Shown here in pieces: positions 7,323 to 13,880 of a stretch of DNA of 20,524 bases; the first letter of the stretch is position 1; the number at the start of each line of letters is the position of its first letter. Made by a program: the position numbers and the translations under genes. Under the pieces are notes generated by a model. It worked only from the letters and a program-made list of their open reading frames with translations. It was not told the DNA's origin and ran no database searches. The stretch comes from Acetobacteraceae bacterium (lineage in GTDB: Bacteria; Pseudomonadota; Alphaproteobacteria; Acetobacterales; Acetobacteraceae), in assembly GCA_003506895.1 (NCBI GenBank), contig DNXO01000051.1:494-21017 (forward strand), given 5' to 3'.

Positions 7323-7520
7323 TCAGGCCGCTTCCACGTCGAATCCGGCATCCCGGAAAGCCTCGGCGACGGCCGCATCCGTCGCCGATGTCTCCACATG
7401 CACCAGCTTCGTCGTCAGGTCGGCGCTTACCACGGCCTTGGCATCCAACGCGTGCGCCGCGCCGGTCAACGACCGGACACATCCATCGCAATGCATGTCA
7501 GGCACACGAAAATCGGACAT
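7323..7520 (-). CDS. small heavy-metal-associated (HMA) domain protein, CopZ-like
   Basis: A 65-residue single-domain protein with the HMA fold. FRVPDMHCDGCVRSL carries the MxCxxC metal site (C11, C14), followed by the expected beta-alpha-beta pattern and the closing AFRDAGFDVEAA. Such proteins bind Cu(I) or similar soft metals and hand them to ATPases or enzymes; length matches CopZ/Atx1 chaperones. The ATG at 7520 has a TGAGG site about 11 bases upstream, and the gene starts 11 bases after the cyclase stop, so it is the last gene of the dioxygenase-cyclase operon. No copper ATPase or CueR-like regulator is near. Its presence in a ring-cleavage operon is odd and raises the possibility that it serves a metalloenzyme there. 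A longer open frame upstream in this frame overlaps the cyclase gene and was not used. Confidence 0.85.
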   Translation of the reverse strand: MSDFRVPDMHCDGCVRSLTGAAHALDAKAVVSADLTTKLVHVETSATDAAVAEAFRDAGFDVEAA

Positions 7521-7531
7521 CGAAACCAACC

Positions 7532-8320
7532 TCAATCGTTGAAAATCGCCACCGCTCGGGTCCACCCCGCCGACGCACGATGCACCTTCACCGGGAAGCA
7601 GATGATATCGAACCCATCGGCAGGCAAGGCCGCGAGGTTGCCCAGCTTCTCCATCTGGAAATACCCGATCTCCCGGCCCGCGCGATGACCCTCCCAGATC
7701 AGGCTGACATCGCCGGTCGCCTTCACCTTCTCCCGCGTGAAAGAGAACGGGGCGTCCCAACTCCAGGCATCGGTGCCGACCACCCGTACGCCGCGTTCGG
7801 TCAGCCACATCGTCGCGGCTTTCCCGATGCCGCATCCGGTATCGACGAAATCGGCCTCACCGTATCGGGCGCCGGCGGCGGTGTTGACCACCACGATATC
7901 CAGCGGCCGCAATGCGTGCCCGATGCGCTTCAGTTCCGCCTCCACATCGCCGGCGGTCGCCACATACCCGTCCGGCAGATGGCGGAAATCCAGCTTCACG
8001 CCGGGCTGGAAGCACCAGTCCAACGGCACGTCGTCGATCCGCCACGACGGCTCCCCGCCCGGTTTCAGCGCGTGGTTCATGCTGGAGAAGAAGTGGTATG
8101 GCGCGTCCATATGCGTGCCGTTATGCGTGCTGATGGTCGCGACCTCGACTGCCGCATACTCGCCGTTCGGAAGCTGATCGACCCGCACCCCCATGTATTC
8201 CGCCATCTGCGGGGCGGTGTCGTGGTGGTTCTTGTAGTCGATCTTCGGCAGCATGTGCGGCGGATCGCTGGCGATCCCCGCCTTCAGCGGCGAGGATATA
8301 TCGACAATCCGGCGCGCCAT
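7532..8320 (-). CDS. cyclase-family metal-dependent hydrolase (kynurenine formamidase-like)
   Basis: A 262-residue member of the putative cyclase family (PF04199), which includes bacterial kynurenine formamidase and isatin hydrolase. Residues 66-76 read HNGTHMDAPYH, the family's divalent-metal signature HxGTHxDxPxH. The start RIVDISSPLKAGI and the later VVVNTAAGARYGE and RVVGTDAWSWDAPF segments are also typical. It probably hydrolyses an amide or lactone. Downstream of an intradiol dioxygenase, hydrolysis of a ring-cleavage lactone is a reasonable guess, not shown by sequence. The ATG at 8320 shares one base with the TAA of the dioxygenase (TAATG), so the two are translationally coupled. Confidence 0.92.
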   Translation of the reverse strand: MARRIVDISSPLKAGIASDPPHMLPKIDYKNHHDTAPQMAEYMGVRVDQLPNGEYAAVEVATISTHNGTHMDAPYHFFSSMNHALKPGGEPSWRIDDVPLDWCFQPGVKLDFRHLPDGYVATAGDVEAELKRIGHALRPLDIVVVNTAAGARYGEADFVDTGCGIGKAATMWLTERGVRVVGTDAWSWDAPFSFTREKVKATGDVSLIWEGHRAGREIGYFQMEKLGNLAALPADGFDIICFPVKVHRASAGWTRAVAIFND

Positions 8321-9222
8321 TATTCGGCCGCCTTCATTAGCTTCGTCGGATCGGCGCCGACCCGCCCGCTTTCGCCGGGGGCCGCCTTGGCCAGCCGGAA
8401 ATCGTAGTGCACCGCCCGCATGCCCGGAATCGGTGAGGCCGGATCTTCCTTGGCCTCGACAACCAACGACTGCGACACGCCGAACACCGTATCTGAATCG
8501 ATAAACGGGTCATCGCCGAAGTACAGGGCCGTCACCAGTTCGCGGTAACCCTCGGCGCCGATAAGACAATGGATATGCGAAGGGCGCATCCCATGACGTT
8601 TCTGCGCGTGAACCATCGCGCCGACCGGGCCGTCCATGGGGATCGAGTAGCCCAACGGCCGCACGGTGCGGAAATAGTACACGCCGTCCGGCCCGGTGCG
8701 GAACGTGCCGCGCATGTCCATGGACTCGCCGTTGCGTTCCTGCAGGTCGTACGAGCCCCGCTCGCTGGTCTGCCAGACCTGGACCAGCGCATTGCCGAGC
8801 GGGGTGCCGTCGTTGTTGGTGACCGTGCCGTAAATAACGATCTCTTCAACCGTTGGCTTTTCCACGATCTGCGTGCCCATCGGGGTCAGCTCGACGCCCT
8901 CGCGGAAGAACGGACCCAACAGGCTGCTTTGGGTGCCGAGTTCCTTGGCTTTCTTGTCATGCAGCGCGTTGACCACGGCGCTGAGACCCAGCACGTCTGA
9001 CAGCAGGATGAACTCTTGCCGTATTGGGGTGCAGGCCTGGCCGACCGCGGTCATGAACTGAATGCCCTGCAGCCATTCTTCCGGGGTCAAATTCACTTCC
9101 CGGGCAAAGGCATGCATGTGCCTGACGGCGGCGTCGCAGATCTCTTTCATGCGCGGGTTCTGGGTTCCCGCCATCTGGCGCAGTGTCTCATCGGTTACGG
9201 TGAATTCGTCTAGGTCCTGCAT
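8320..9222 (-). CDS. intradiol ring-cleavage dioxygenase (catechol / hydroxyquinol 1,2-dioxygenase-like)
   Basis: A 300-residue non-heme Fe(III) dioxygenase that would split an aromatic 1,2-diol between the hydroxyl groups to a muconate-type acid. Residues about 20-100 form the N-terminal helical dimerisation domain (TPEEWLQGIQFMTAVG), LLGPFFREG opens the catalytic domain, and the iron ligands are recognisable as Y158 (GSYDLQ), Y192 (LGYSIPMDGPVG), H216 and H218 (RPSHIHCLI). The ligand spacing of 34, 24 and 2 residues is close to that of catechol 1,2-dioxygenases. The overall length and N-terminus suit the catechol/hydroxyquinol 1,2-dioxygenase group better than protocatechuate 3,4-dioxygenase. 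A GGGAGA site lies 7 bases before the ATG. It is first in the operon with the cyclase and HMA genes and is divergent from a solute-binding protein gene. Confidence 0.94.
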   Translation of the reverse strand: MQDLDEFTVTDETLRQMAGTQNPRMKEICDAAVRHMHAFAREVNLTPEEWLQGIQFMTAVGQACTPIRQEFILLSDVLGLSAVVNALHDKKAKELGTQSSLLGPFFREGVELTPMGTQIVEKPTVEEIVIYGTVTNNDGTPLGNALVQVWQTSERGSYDLQERNGESMDMRGTFRTGPDGVYYFRTVRPLGYSIPMDGPVGAMVHAQKRHGMRPSHIHCLIGAEGYRELVTALYFGDDPFIDSDTVFGVSQSLVVEAKEDPASPIPGMRAVHYDFRLAKAAPGESGRVGADPTKLMKAAE

Positions 9223-9338
9223 GACGGGTCTCCCGGTTGCTATTCTGGAGCCATCATAGAGCGCATTCTGGGGGCTTTGCCAGCCGCCCGGGGTGCCATA
9301 GGATGCGGCAATAAATAAACCTGGAGGAAACCCACGTC
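9223..9338. promoter_or_regulatory. divergent promoter region for dioxygenase and solute-binding protein genes
   Basis: For the plus-strand gene, TTGCCA (9277-9282) and TAGGAT (9299-9304) are 16 bases apart, with a TGGAGGAAA ribosome-binding site at about 9321. For the minus-strand gene, TATGAT (the complement of ATCATA at 9253-9258) is a good -10 box about 31 bases from the start, with only a weak TGGCAA -35. ATTCTGG occurs twice, at 9243-9249 and 9265-9271, one on each side of the minus-strand -10 box, and could be half-sites of a shared regulator. No regulator gene is adjacent. Confidence 0.42.
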
Positions 9339-10589
9339 ATGCTGAAGCGCCTCGGTGGAGCCTTGCTCGCCGCCACGATCGCATTTTCGGCGGCACCCGC
9401 CGCCAAGGCCGCCGAACCGATCACCATCGGCTTCGGGATGGCATTGACCGGCGGTTTGGCGCCGAACGGCAAGGCAGCACTTCTGGCCATGCAAATCTGG
9501 GAAGAGGAAATCAACGCCAAGGGCGGCCTGCTGGGGCGTCCGGTGAAGCTGGTCTACTATGATGACCAGTCCAATCCTTCCACGGTTCCTGGCATCTACA
9601 CCAAGTTGCTGGACGTTGATAAGGTTGACTTTGTCATCAGCGGTTACGCGACCAACATGGTGGCACCCGCGCTGCCGGTCGTGATGCAACACAACCGCCT
9701 GTTCCTCGGTCTGCTGGGGCTGGCCGCGAACAGCGAGTTCAACTACCCGAATTACTTCTCGATCGGCCCGACCGGCGGCCCGCATCCGAAGCAAAGCTTC
9801 TCAAAGGGTTTCTTCGAGGTCGCGATGGCACAGAACCCGAAACCGCAGACGATCGCGTTTGTCGGTGCCGATGCGGAATTTCCACGCAACGCGCTGGAAG
9901 GCGCGCATGAACTGGCAAAGGAAGCCGGCCTGAAAATCGTCTATGACCGGACGTACCCGCCGACCACGAACGATTACACCCCGATCGTGCGCGGTATTCA
10001 GGCGGCCAACCCGGATCTGGTGTTCGTTGCGTCCTACCCGCCCGATTCGGTTGGCATTATCCGAGCGGCGAGCGAGGTTGGACTGAAGGCGAAGCTATTC
10101 GGCGGCGGCATGGTCGGCCTGCAGGCGACCGCGATCAAAACGCAGCTTGGCCCGTTGCTGAACGGCATCGTCGATTTCGACTTCTGGCAGCCGGTCGGTC
10201 CCTATGCGACGCCGGAGGCGATGGACTTCCTGAAGCGCTACCAGGCGAAATCACCCGCGGCCGGGGTCGATCTCCTGGGCTTTTACCTGCCGCCGTTCGC
10301 CTACGCGGATATGCAGGTTCTGCAGCAAGCAGTTACCGCCGTCGGTAGTCTGGACCAGCAGAAGGTCGCCGATTACATGCGCTCACACACCTTCAAGACC
10401 GTCGCGGGCGACATCACCTTCGGCCCGAACGGCGAGTGGACCGAGGCGAGGGTGCTGGAAGTCCAGTTCCAGAACGTGAAGGGCAATGATGTGGAACAGT
10501 TCAAGGACCCGAAGGTCGAGGTTGTTCTGTATCCGCCAGCGTTGAAAAACGGCAATCTGATCTATCCGTATTCCGACGCTAAGAACTGA
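9339..10589 (+). CDS. periplasmic solute-binding protein, LivK type (Peripla_BP_6)
   Basis: A 416-residue branched-chain-amino-acid-type substrate-binding protein of ABC transporters. Residues 1-24 are a Sec signal peptide (MLKRLGGALLAATIAF, then AAKA before the cut). ITIGFGMALTGGLAPNGK, EINAKGGLLGRPVKLVYYDD and the DYTPIVRGIQAANPDLVFVASYPPDS stretch are typical of the type-I bilobal fold. Family members carry amino acids, amides, urea or aromatic acids. Its divergent position next to an intradiol dioxygenase suggests an aromatic or related ligand. No LivH/M/G/F permease or ATPase genes are in the window, so it either docks on a transporter encoded elsewhere or serves another role. Start supported by a TGGAGGAAA site. 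Confidence 0.94.
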   Translation: MLKRLGGALLAATIAFSAAPAAKAAEPITIGFGMALTGGLAPNGKAALLAMQIWEEEINAKGGLLGRPVKLVYYDDQSNPSTVPGIYTKLLDVDKVDFVISGYATNMVAPALPVVMQHNRLFLGLLGLAANSEFNYPNYFSIGPTGGPHPKQSFSKGFFEVAMAQNPKPQTIAFVGADAEFPRNALEGAHELAKEAGLKIVYDRTYPPTTNDYTPIVRGIQAANPDLVFVASYPPDSVGIIRAASEVGLKAKLFGGGMVGLQATAIKTQLGPLLNGIVDFDFWQPVGPYATPEAMDFLKRYQAKSPAAGVDLLGFYLPPFAYADMQVLQQAVTAVGSLDQQKVADYMRSHTFKTVAGDITFGPNGEWTEARVLEVQFQNVKGNDVEQFKDPKVEVVLYPPALKNGNLIYPYSDAKN

Positions 10590-10606
10590 CAATTATCTCA
10601 ACGGCA

Positions 10607-10632
10607 TCTCCGCCACAGGTTCGTGGCGGAGA
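10607..10632 (+). terminator. hairpin after the solute-binding protein gene
   Basis: A perfect 10-base-pair stem (TCTCCGCCAC and GTGGCGGAGA) with a six-base loop lies 18 bases after the stop codon. No U-tract follows, so it may end transcription with help, or simply protect the 3' end of the mRNA. Confidence 0.55.
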
Positions 10633-10677
10633 AAGGCCCGGGAATACACACTCTTTTCTGGCATCGCGCGGGGCTAA

Positions 10678-10806
10678 TCCGCCATATACCGTTGGATCAG
10701 CGGCGATCCCCGCCAAGCCAGAGACTCTGGGGCCGTCCGGCTGTTCCTGTCAAAGCCGTTCTCGCGGGACGAGCTTTTAGCGGTTCTGGATAGCGCTCGC
10801 GGCTGA
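10678..10806 (+). pseudogene. relic of a response-regulator receiver domain (C-terminal end)
   Basis: A plus-strand open frame without a start codon reads AVRLFLSKPFSRDELLAVLD and ends at TGA 10804-10806. LxKPFSRDELLAVL is the characteristic end of a CheY-like receiver domain: the conserved Lys-Pro after strand 5, then helix 5. Only about 40 codons are open, and a TAA at 10675-10677 cuts the frame upstream. The phospho-acceptor aspartate and the rest of the domain are missing. The most likely explanation is a decayed fragment of a hybrid kinase or single-domain regulator. It is too short to have function. An alternative is chance similarity. Confidence 0.45.
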
Positions 10807-10832
10807 ACCACAAGCCGGTTATGGTTCCGGCC

Positions 10833-11696
10833 ATGGACACGCACAAAATCAATCTGCACCTGGTTTCGGACGCCACGGGCGAGACGCTGAACTCGATCGC
10901 CCGAGCGACGACCGTTCAGTTTGAGGCGGCGGAAATCATCCATCACCGATGGAGCCTGATCCGCACTCGCTTCCAGCTTCACCGCGTGCTGGAGGGCATT
11001 GAAGCCGAACCCGGCCCGGTTCTGTCCACACTGATCGACCGCGCGTTACGGTTGGAACTGGACACGACCTGCCAGCGTCTGAACGTCAAGGTCGTCAATG
11101 TCCTGGATCCGGTGATCGGCGCCTTGCAGGATGTGATCGGGCAAAAGGCCGAGGCCAAGCCGGGCCGGCAGTATGTGCTGAACGCGGACTACTTCTCCCG
11201 GATCGATGCGATGCACTACGTGCTGGCGCACGATGACGGGCAGGCGCAGCCGGGTCTGGCTGGTGCCGATGTGGTCTTGGTGGGGGTGTCGCGCAGTTCG
11301 AAAACCCCGACCTGCTTCTATCTGGCGAATCGCGGGATCAAGGCGGCGAACGTGCCGCTGGTGCCCAATCTGCCGATCCCGCCCGGGTTGGAGGACATGA
11401 AGTGCCCGGTCATCGGCCTGACCCTGGCGCCGGAAGCGCTGATCGACATTCGCCGCCACCGCCTTCGGTTGATCGGCGGCGGCACCCAGACCGGGCCGAT
11501 CCGGGCCGACAGCTCGGAATACGTCGATGAAGATGCGGTCAAGGCGGAGCTGCTGTGGGCCAGGCGGTTCTGCAACAGCCATGGCTGGCCGACGATCGAC
11601 GTGACCCGGCGGTCGATCGAGGAGACGGCGGCGACGGTGTTGCAGTTGATGGAGGCCTGGCACAACCGGCAAGCCAAGGCCGGGAACCCCGGATGA
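10833..11696 (+). CDS. ppsR: bifunctional kinase/pyrophosphorylase, DUF299 (PEP synthase / PPDK regulatory protein)
   Basis: A 287-residue PpsR-family protein. It phosphorylates and dephosphorylates a threonine in phosphoenolpyruvate synthase or pyruvate phosphate dikinase, using ADP as phosphate donor and phosphate as acceptor, and so switches gluconeogenic PEP production. INLHLVSDATGETLNS begins the family, YFSRIDAMHYVLAHDDG is the central signature, and GVSRSSKTPT (about 151-160) is the P-loop-like nucleotide site. LIGLTL-type and IDVTRRSIEETAA segments complete it. I start at ATG 10833 because the conserved block begins six residues later. ATG 10821 would add four residues, and neither has a strong ribosome-binding site. 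The enzyme it controls is not in the window. Confidence 0.94.
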   Translation: MDTHKINLHLVSDATGETLNSIARATTVQFEAAEIIHHRWSLIRTRFQLHRVLEGIEAEPGPVLSTLIDRALRLELDTTCQRLNVKVVNVLDPVIGALQDVIGQKAEAKPGRQYVLNADYFSRIDAMHYVLAHDDGQAQPGLAGADVVLVGVSRSSKTPTCFYLANRGIKAANVPLVPNLPIPPGLEDMKCPVIGLTLAPEALIDIRRHRLRLIGGGTQTGPIRADSSEYVDEDAVKAELLWARRFCNSHGWPTIDVTRRSIEETAATVLQLMEAWHNRQAKAGNPG

Positions 11697-11751
11697 TAGC
11701 CGATGCCCGAAAGGAACATCGCTCTTTTGCATCCTCGGTGCGTTATGTGCC

Positions 11752-11780
11752 TTGCCTAGGGTCTTGGGGGCGGCTATACG
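11752..11780 (+). promoter_or_regulatory. promoter of the tRNA-Pro gene
   Basis: TTGCCT (11752-11757) and TATACG (11775-11780) are 17 bases apart, and the predicted start near 11787 lies just before the tRNA at 11793. The stretch between the -10 box and the start is GC-rich (CCCGGCC), as in stable-RNA promoters under stringent control. Confidence 0.65.
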
Positions 11781-11792
11781 CCCGGCCTCGGC

Positions 11793-11869
11793 CGGAGTGT
11801 AGCTCAGCCTGGTAGAGCACTGTGTTCGGGACGCAGGGGCCGGAGGTTCGAATCCTCTCACTCCGACCA
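11793..11869 (+). tRNA. tRNA-Pro (anticodon CGG)
   Basis: A complete 77-base cloverleaf. The acceptor stem CGGAGTG/CACTCCG pairs perfectly. The D arm is GCTC..GAGC, and the anticodon stem CTGTG/CGCAG encloses loop TTCGGGA with anticodon CGG at 11827-11829. The T arm is GGAGG-TTCGAAT-CCTCT, and CCA is encoded at 11867-11869. It reads the proline codon CCG, which is common in this GC-rich sequence. A hairpin follows at once. Confidence 0.97.
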
Positions 11870-11876
11870 AAAATTT

Positions 11877-11900
11877 CTCCACGCGCCCGAACGCGTGGAG
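11877..11900. terminator. hairpin between tRNA-Pro and the convergent hypothetical gene
   Basis: CTCCACGCG (11877-11885) and CGCGTGGAG (11892-11900) form a perfect 9-base-pair stem with a six-base loop. Read on the minus strand, the stem is followed by AAATTTTTGG, a short U-tract, so it suits termination of the minus-strand gene 11940-12482. On the plus strand it could still stop tRNA transcription without a U-tract. Confidence 0.6.
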
Positions 11901-11939
11901 GCCCTCTCGCAGGGCGGCGAAAAGTTTAGTTCGCCTGCC

Positions 11940-12482
11940 TCACGATTGCCTGATCGGCCCGTTCCACATTTCAATAGAACTCATGGAGGCGGTGGCCTGG
12001 GTGCTCCGAACCGGTTGCCCCTCGATAAACTCGCCCACCCAAAGCCCGCGCGCCGCCTCCACATCCCAGGCCGGGCGCAGGCCCGGGTCCAGGCATATAC
12101 CCTTCGAGCGCACGCGTAACGCCGTCCCGCTGCCGTACAGCCGCACACAGCCGTGTGCCGGAACGAAATCGCCGGCGACCGTCAGGCGCTGAGGCAGGCA
12201 GGCGGCAAAATGGAATGTCGCCGGTGTGCCGGTGCCAGACCCGGGCGCACATATCGCGAATGCAGTCTGGCGCGGGGTAAGACTAAGCGGGGCCTCCGCG
12301 GTCGGGGCAGGTGTCGATGTCCAGCCGATCGATAAATGCTCCCCGCTACCGCCCCAGCGCGAGACAATCAGCCACTCCCAGGAACACGGCCGGCCCGAAC
12401 CAATCAGCTTCGAACGCATGGCGACGACGAATCCATTACAGGCCGAGGGCGGCCCGCGATAATCGGGTTCCGGAAATATCAT
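11940..12482 (-). CDS. hypothetical protein next to the YcaO gene
   Basis: I do not recognise this 180-residue product. It starts MIFPEPDYRGPPSACNGFVV and appears soluble and beta-rich, with several Trp, Gly and six scattered cysteines (for example RPCSWEW, HGCVRLYG and GICLDPG). No signal peptide, membrane helix or known motif is visible. Two things argue for a real gene: it is long and open on this strand while the other frames offer only fragments, and it is followed by a hairpin with a U-tract on its own strand. I chose ATG 12482; a TTG start at 12539 would add 19 residues and leave almost no room for a promoter. It is divergent from the YcaO gene across 74 bases, so the two may be co-regulated. 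Whether it takes part in the YcaO chemistry is unknown. Confidence 0.6.
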   Translation of the reverse strand: MIFPEPDYRGPPSACNGFVVAMRSKLIGSGRPCSWEWLIVSRWGGSGEHLSIGWTSTPAPTAEAPLSLTPRQTAFAICAPGSGTGTPATFHFAACLPQRLTVAGDFVPAHGCVRLYGSGTALRVRSKGICLDPGLRPAWDVEAARGLWVGEFIEGQPVRSTQATASMSSIEMWNGPIRQS

Positions 12483-12556
12483 GGTGGCGATTGACGCTTT
12501 AATTCCGTGATGCCAGCGTGATTTGCTAAACGCCAACAATCGAGTTCCGGGCCGAT

Positions 12557-13852
12557 ATGACGACGCAGCCGTTTACGGAAGTGTTGAGTGCCGCCGCGGC
12601 CACCGTGGCGGGTCAGCACCAGCCTACCGGCCCGGCCGCCGATCTGCTGGTTCGGCTCGGTTATCTGGATGGAGCGCGGGAATCTGCCTCGCACCGAGCG
12701 TCGTTGTTGCGAGCGGCCGCGGGGTTCAATCGCTTGTTCTCGCTCCGGTCCGAGGATGCCCCGGGACTGGTGGCACTGGGAGCGGAGGTCGATGCCGGTT
12801 GCCTGGGAGTCGGGGATGCGCCTACCGGCGGCGTATCCGGCACAGGCATGGACTTTCGGCGGGCGTTCGAATCCTGTGTCGGCGAAGCCGCTGAGTATAT
12901 TGCCAGCTTCGCTACACCTGACGACTGCTTCCAGAAGCTGACGGACGAACAGGTGCCGGCACCGCTTCAGGCGCTGTGGCGGCGTTTGCGCCCGTTGCGG
13001 CGGGACCCGGCGGCATCTCACACAGATTGGGCGCCCGCGGCCAACCTCGCGGATGGGGCGCTGGTGTATCTGCCAGCCGACCTGTGTTTCCGCCGCCCGG
13101 CGGAACACCGGGATATCGACCCGCCCTGGCCGCTCAGCACCGGTTGTGGCGCCGGCGCCGACCCGCTTGATGCGACACTGCACGGTCTGCTGGAACTGAT
13201 CGAGCGCGATGCCACCGTACTGTGGCTGCGCGGGGGTATGCGCGGCCGCATTGTGCCCCCCGGTCCCGGTGCCAGCCTGCTAGGGCAGTTGCGGCGGGAG
13301 GCGCGGCGACGCAGCACCTGGCTGCTGGATATCACCACCGACGTCCAGGTTCCCGTAGTGGCGGCGGTATCATGCACGGACACGGGCTTCGGCCTTTGTC
13401 GCGGCATCGCGTGCCGCCCCACGTTGGCCGCCGCGGCGGATGCAGCGCTTATGGAGCTGGCGCAAATGGAACTGGCTTATCAACTGTCAGCCGCCAAACA
13501 GCGTGTGCGCGGTGCCGCTGCGTTGAATGAAGCGGACCGTCAACACATCCGTCGGTACACAACGATTGATACGGCGACAACCCTGGCGATGCAGCCTATG
13601 GTGCCGGCAGCAACATCGTGTAACGTAATAGCCCACGATAACATCGCGATTCTGAAAGCTGTTCGCAATCGGCTGAAACATGTCGGGGTGGAGGTTTATG
13701 CCGTGAATCTGACGAGGCCCGCGCTGGGAATTCCCGTCACGCGTGCGTTTGCGCCGGGTCTGGAAATGGGCCTTGCGGCGCCACCCGGGCCGCGCTTGTG
13801 TGCGATGGCTGAGCGGTCTGGCGCCGATCTGTCGTGTCCGGTTGCGCTGTGA
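12557..13852 (+). CDS. YcaO-domain protein (ATP-dependent amide-backbone modifying enzyme)
   Basis: A 431-residue YcaO family enzyme (PF02624). YcaO proteins phosphorylate a peptide amide and so promote azoline, thioamide or amidine formation. The ATP-site motifs are all visible: GGVSGTGMDFRRAFESCVGE with E110 and E113, STGCGAGADPLDATLHGLLE with E213 and E216 (ELIERD), and ALMELAQMEL with E300 and Q303. TRPALGIPVTRAFAPGLE (386-403) closes the fold. This suggests a catalytically competent protein. The C-terminus GADLSCPVAL lacks the PxPxP tail of classical TOMM cyclodehydratases, and there is no fused or neighbouring E1-like, TfuA or dehydrogenase partner. The gene is 28 bases before a BTAD-type regulator, probably in one operon. 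The ribosome-binding site is weak. Family assignment is firm; the substrate is unknown. Confidence 0.9.
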   Translation: MTTQPFTEVLSAAAATVAGQHQPTGPAADLLVRLGYLDGARESASHRASLLRAAAGFNRLFSLRSEDAPGLVALGAEVDAGCLGVGDAPTGGVSGTGMDFRRAFESCVGEAAEYIASFATPDDCFQKLTDEQVPAPLQALWRRLRPLRRDPAASHTDWAPAANLADGALVYLPADLCFRRPAEHRDIDPPWPLSTGCGAGADPLDATLHGLLELIERDATVLWLRGGMRGRIVPPGPGASLLGQLRREARRRSTWLLDITTDVQVPVVAAVSCTDTGFGLCRGIACRPTLAAAADAALMELAQMELAYQLSAAKQRVRGAAALNEADRQHIRRYTTIDTATTLAMQPMVPAATSCNVIAHDNIAILKAVRNRLKHVGVEVYAVNLTRPALGIPVTRAFAPGLEMGLAAPPGPRLCAMAERSGADLSCPVAL

Positions 13853-13880
13853 TGGGCCTGGAAATGCCGTTGGAAACGAA

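Noticed and set aside
6401..8407. A 668-codon plus-strand open frame running through the hydrolase, HMA and cyclase genes
   Set aside because: It is an arginine/proline-rich out-of-frame reading of GC-rich genes that have clear family motifs in other frames.
10674..10982. A 102-codon minus-strand frame overlapping the start of ppsR
   Set aside because: It is antisense to the conserved PpsR N-terminus, has no family likeness, and partly overlaps the receiver-domain relic on the other strand.
12865..12885. GTTCGAATCCT inside the YcaO gene matches the T-arm of tRNA-Pro, as if an attachment repeat
   Set aside because: The match is only 11 bases, does not reach the tRNA 3' end, and lies inside an intact coding region; no integrase is near.
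13743..13880. A 46-residue upstream extension of the BTAD regulator
   Set aside because: It overlaps the YcaO gene out of frame and is rich in Arg and Trp; ATG 13881 has a usable ribosome-binding site and correct domain spacing.
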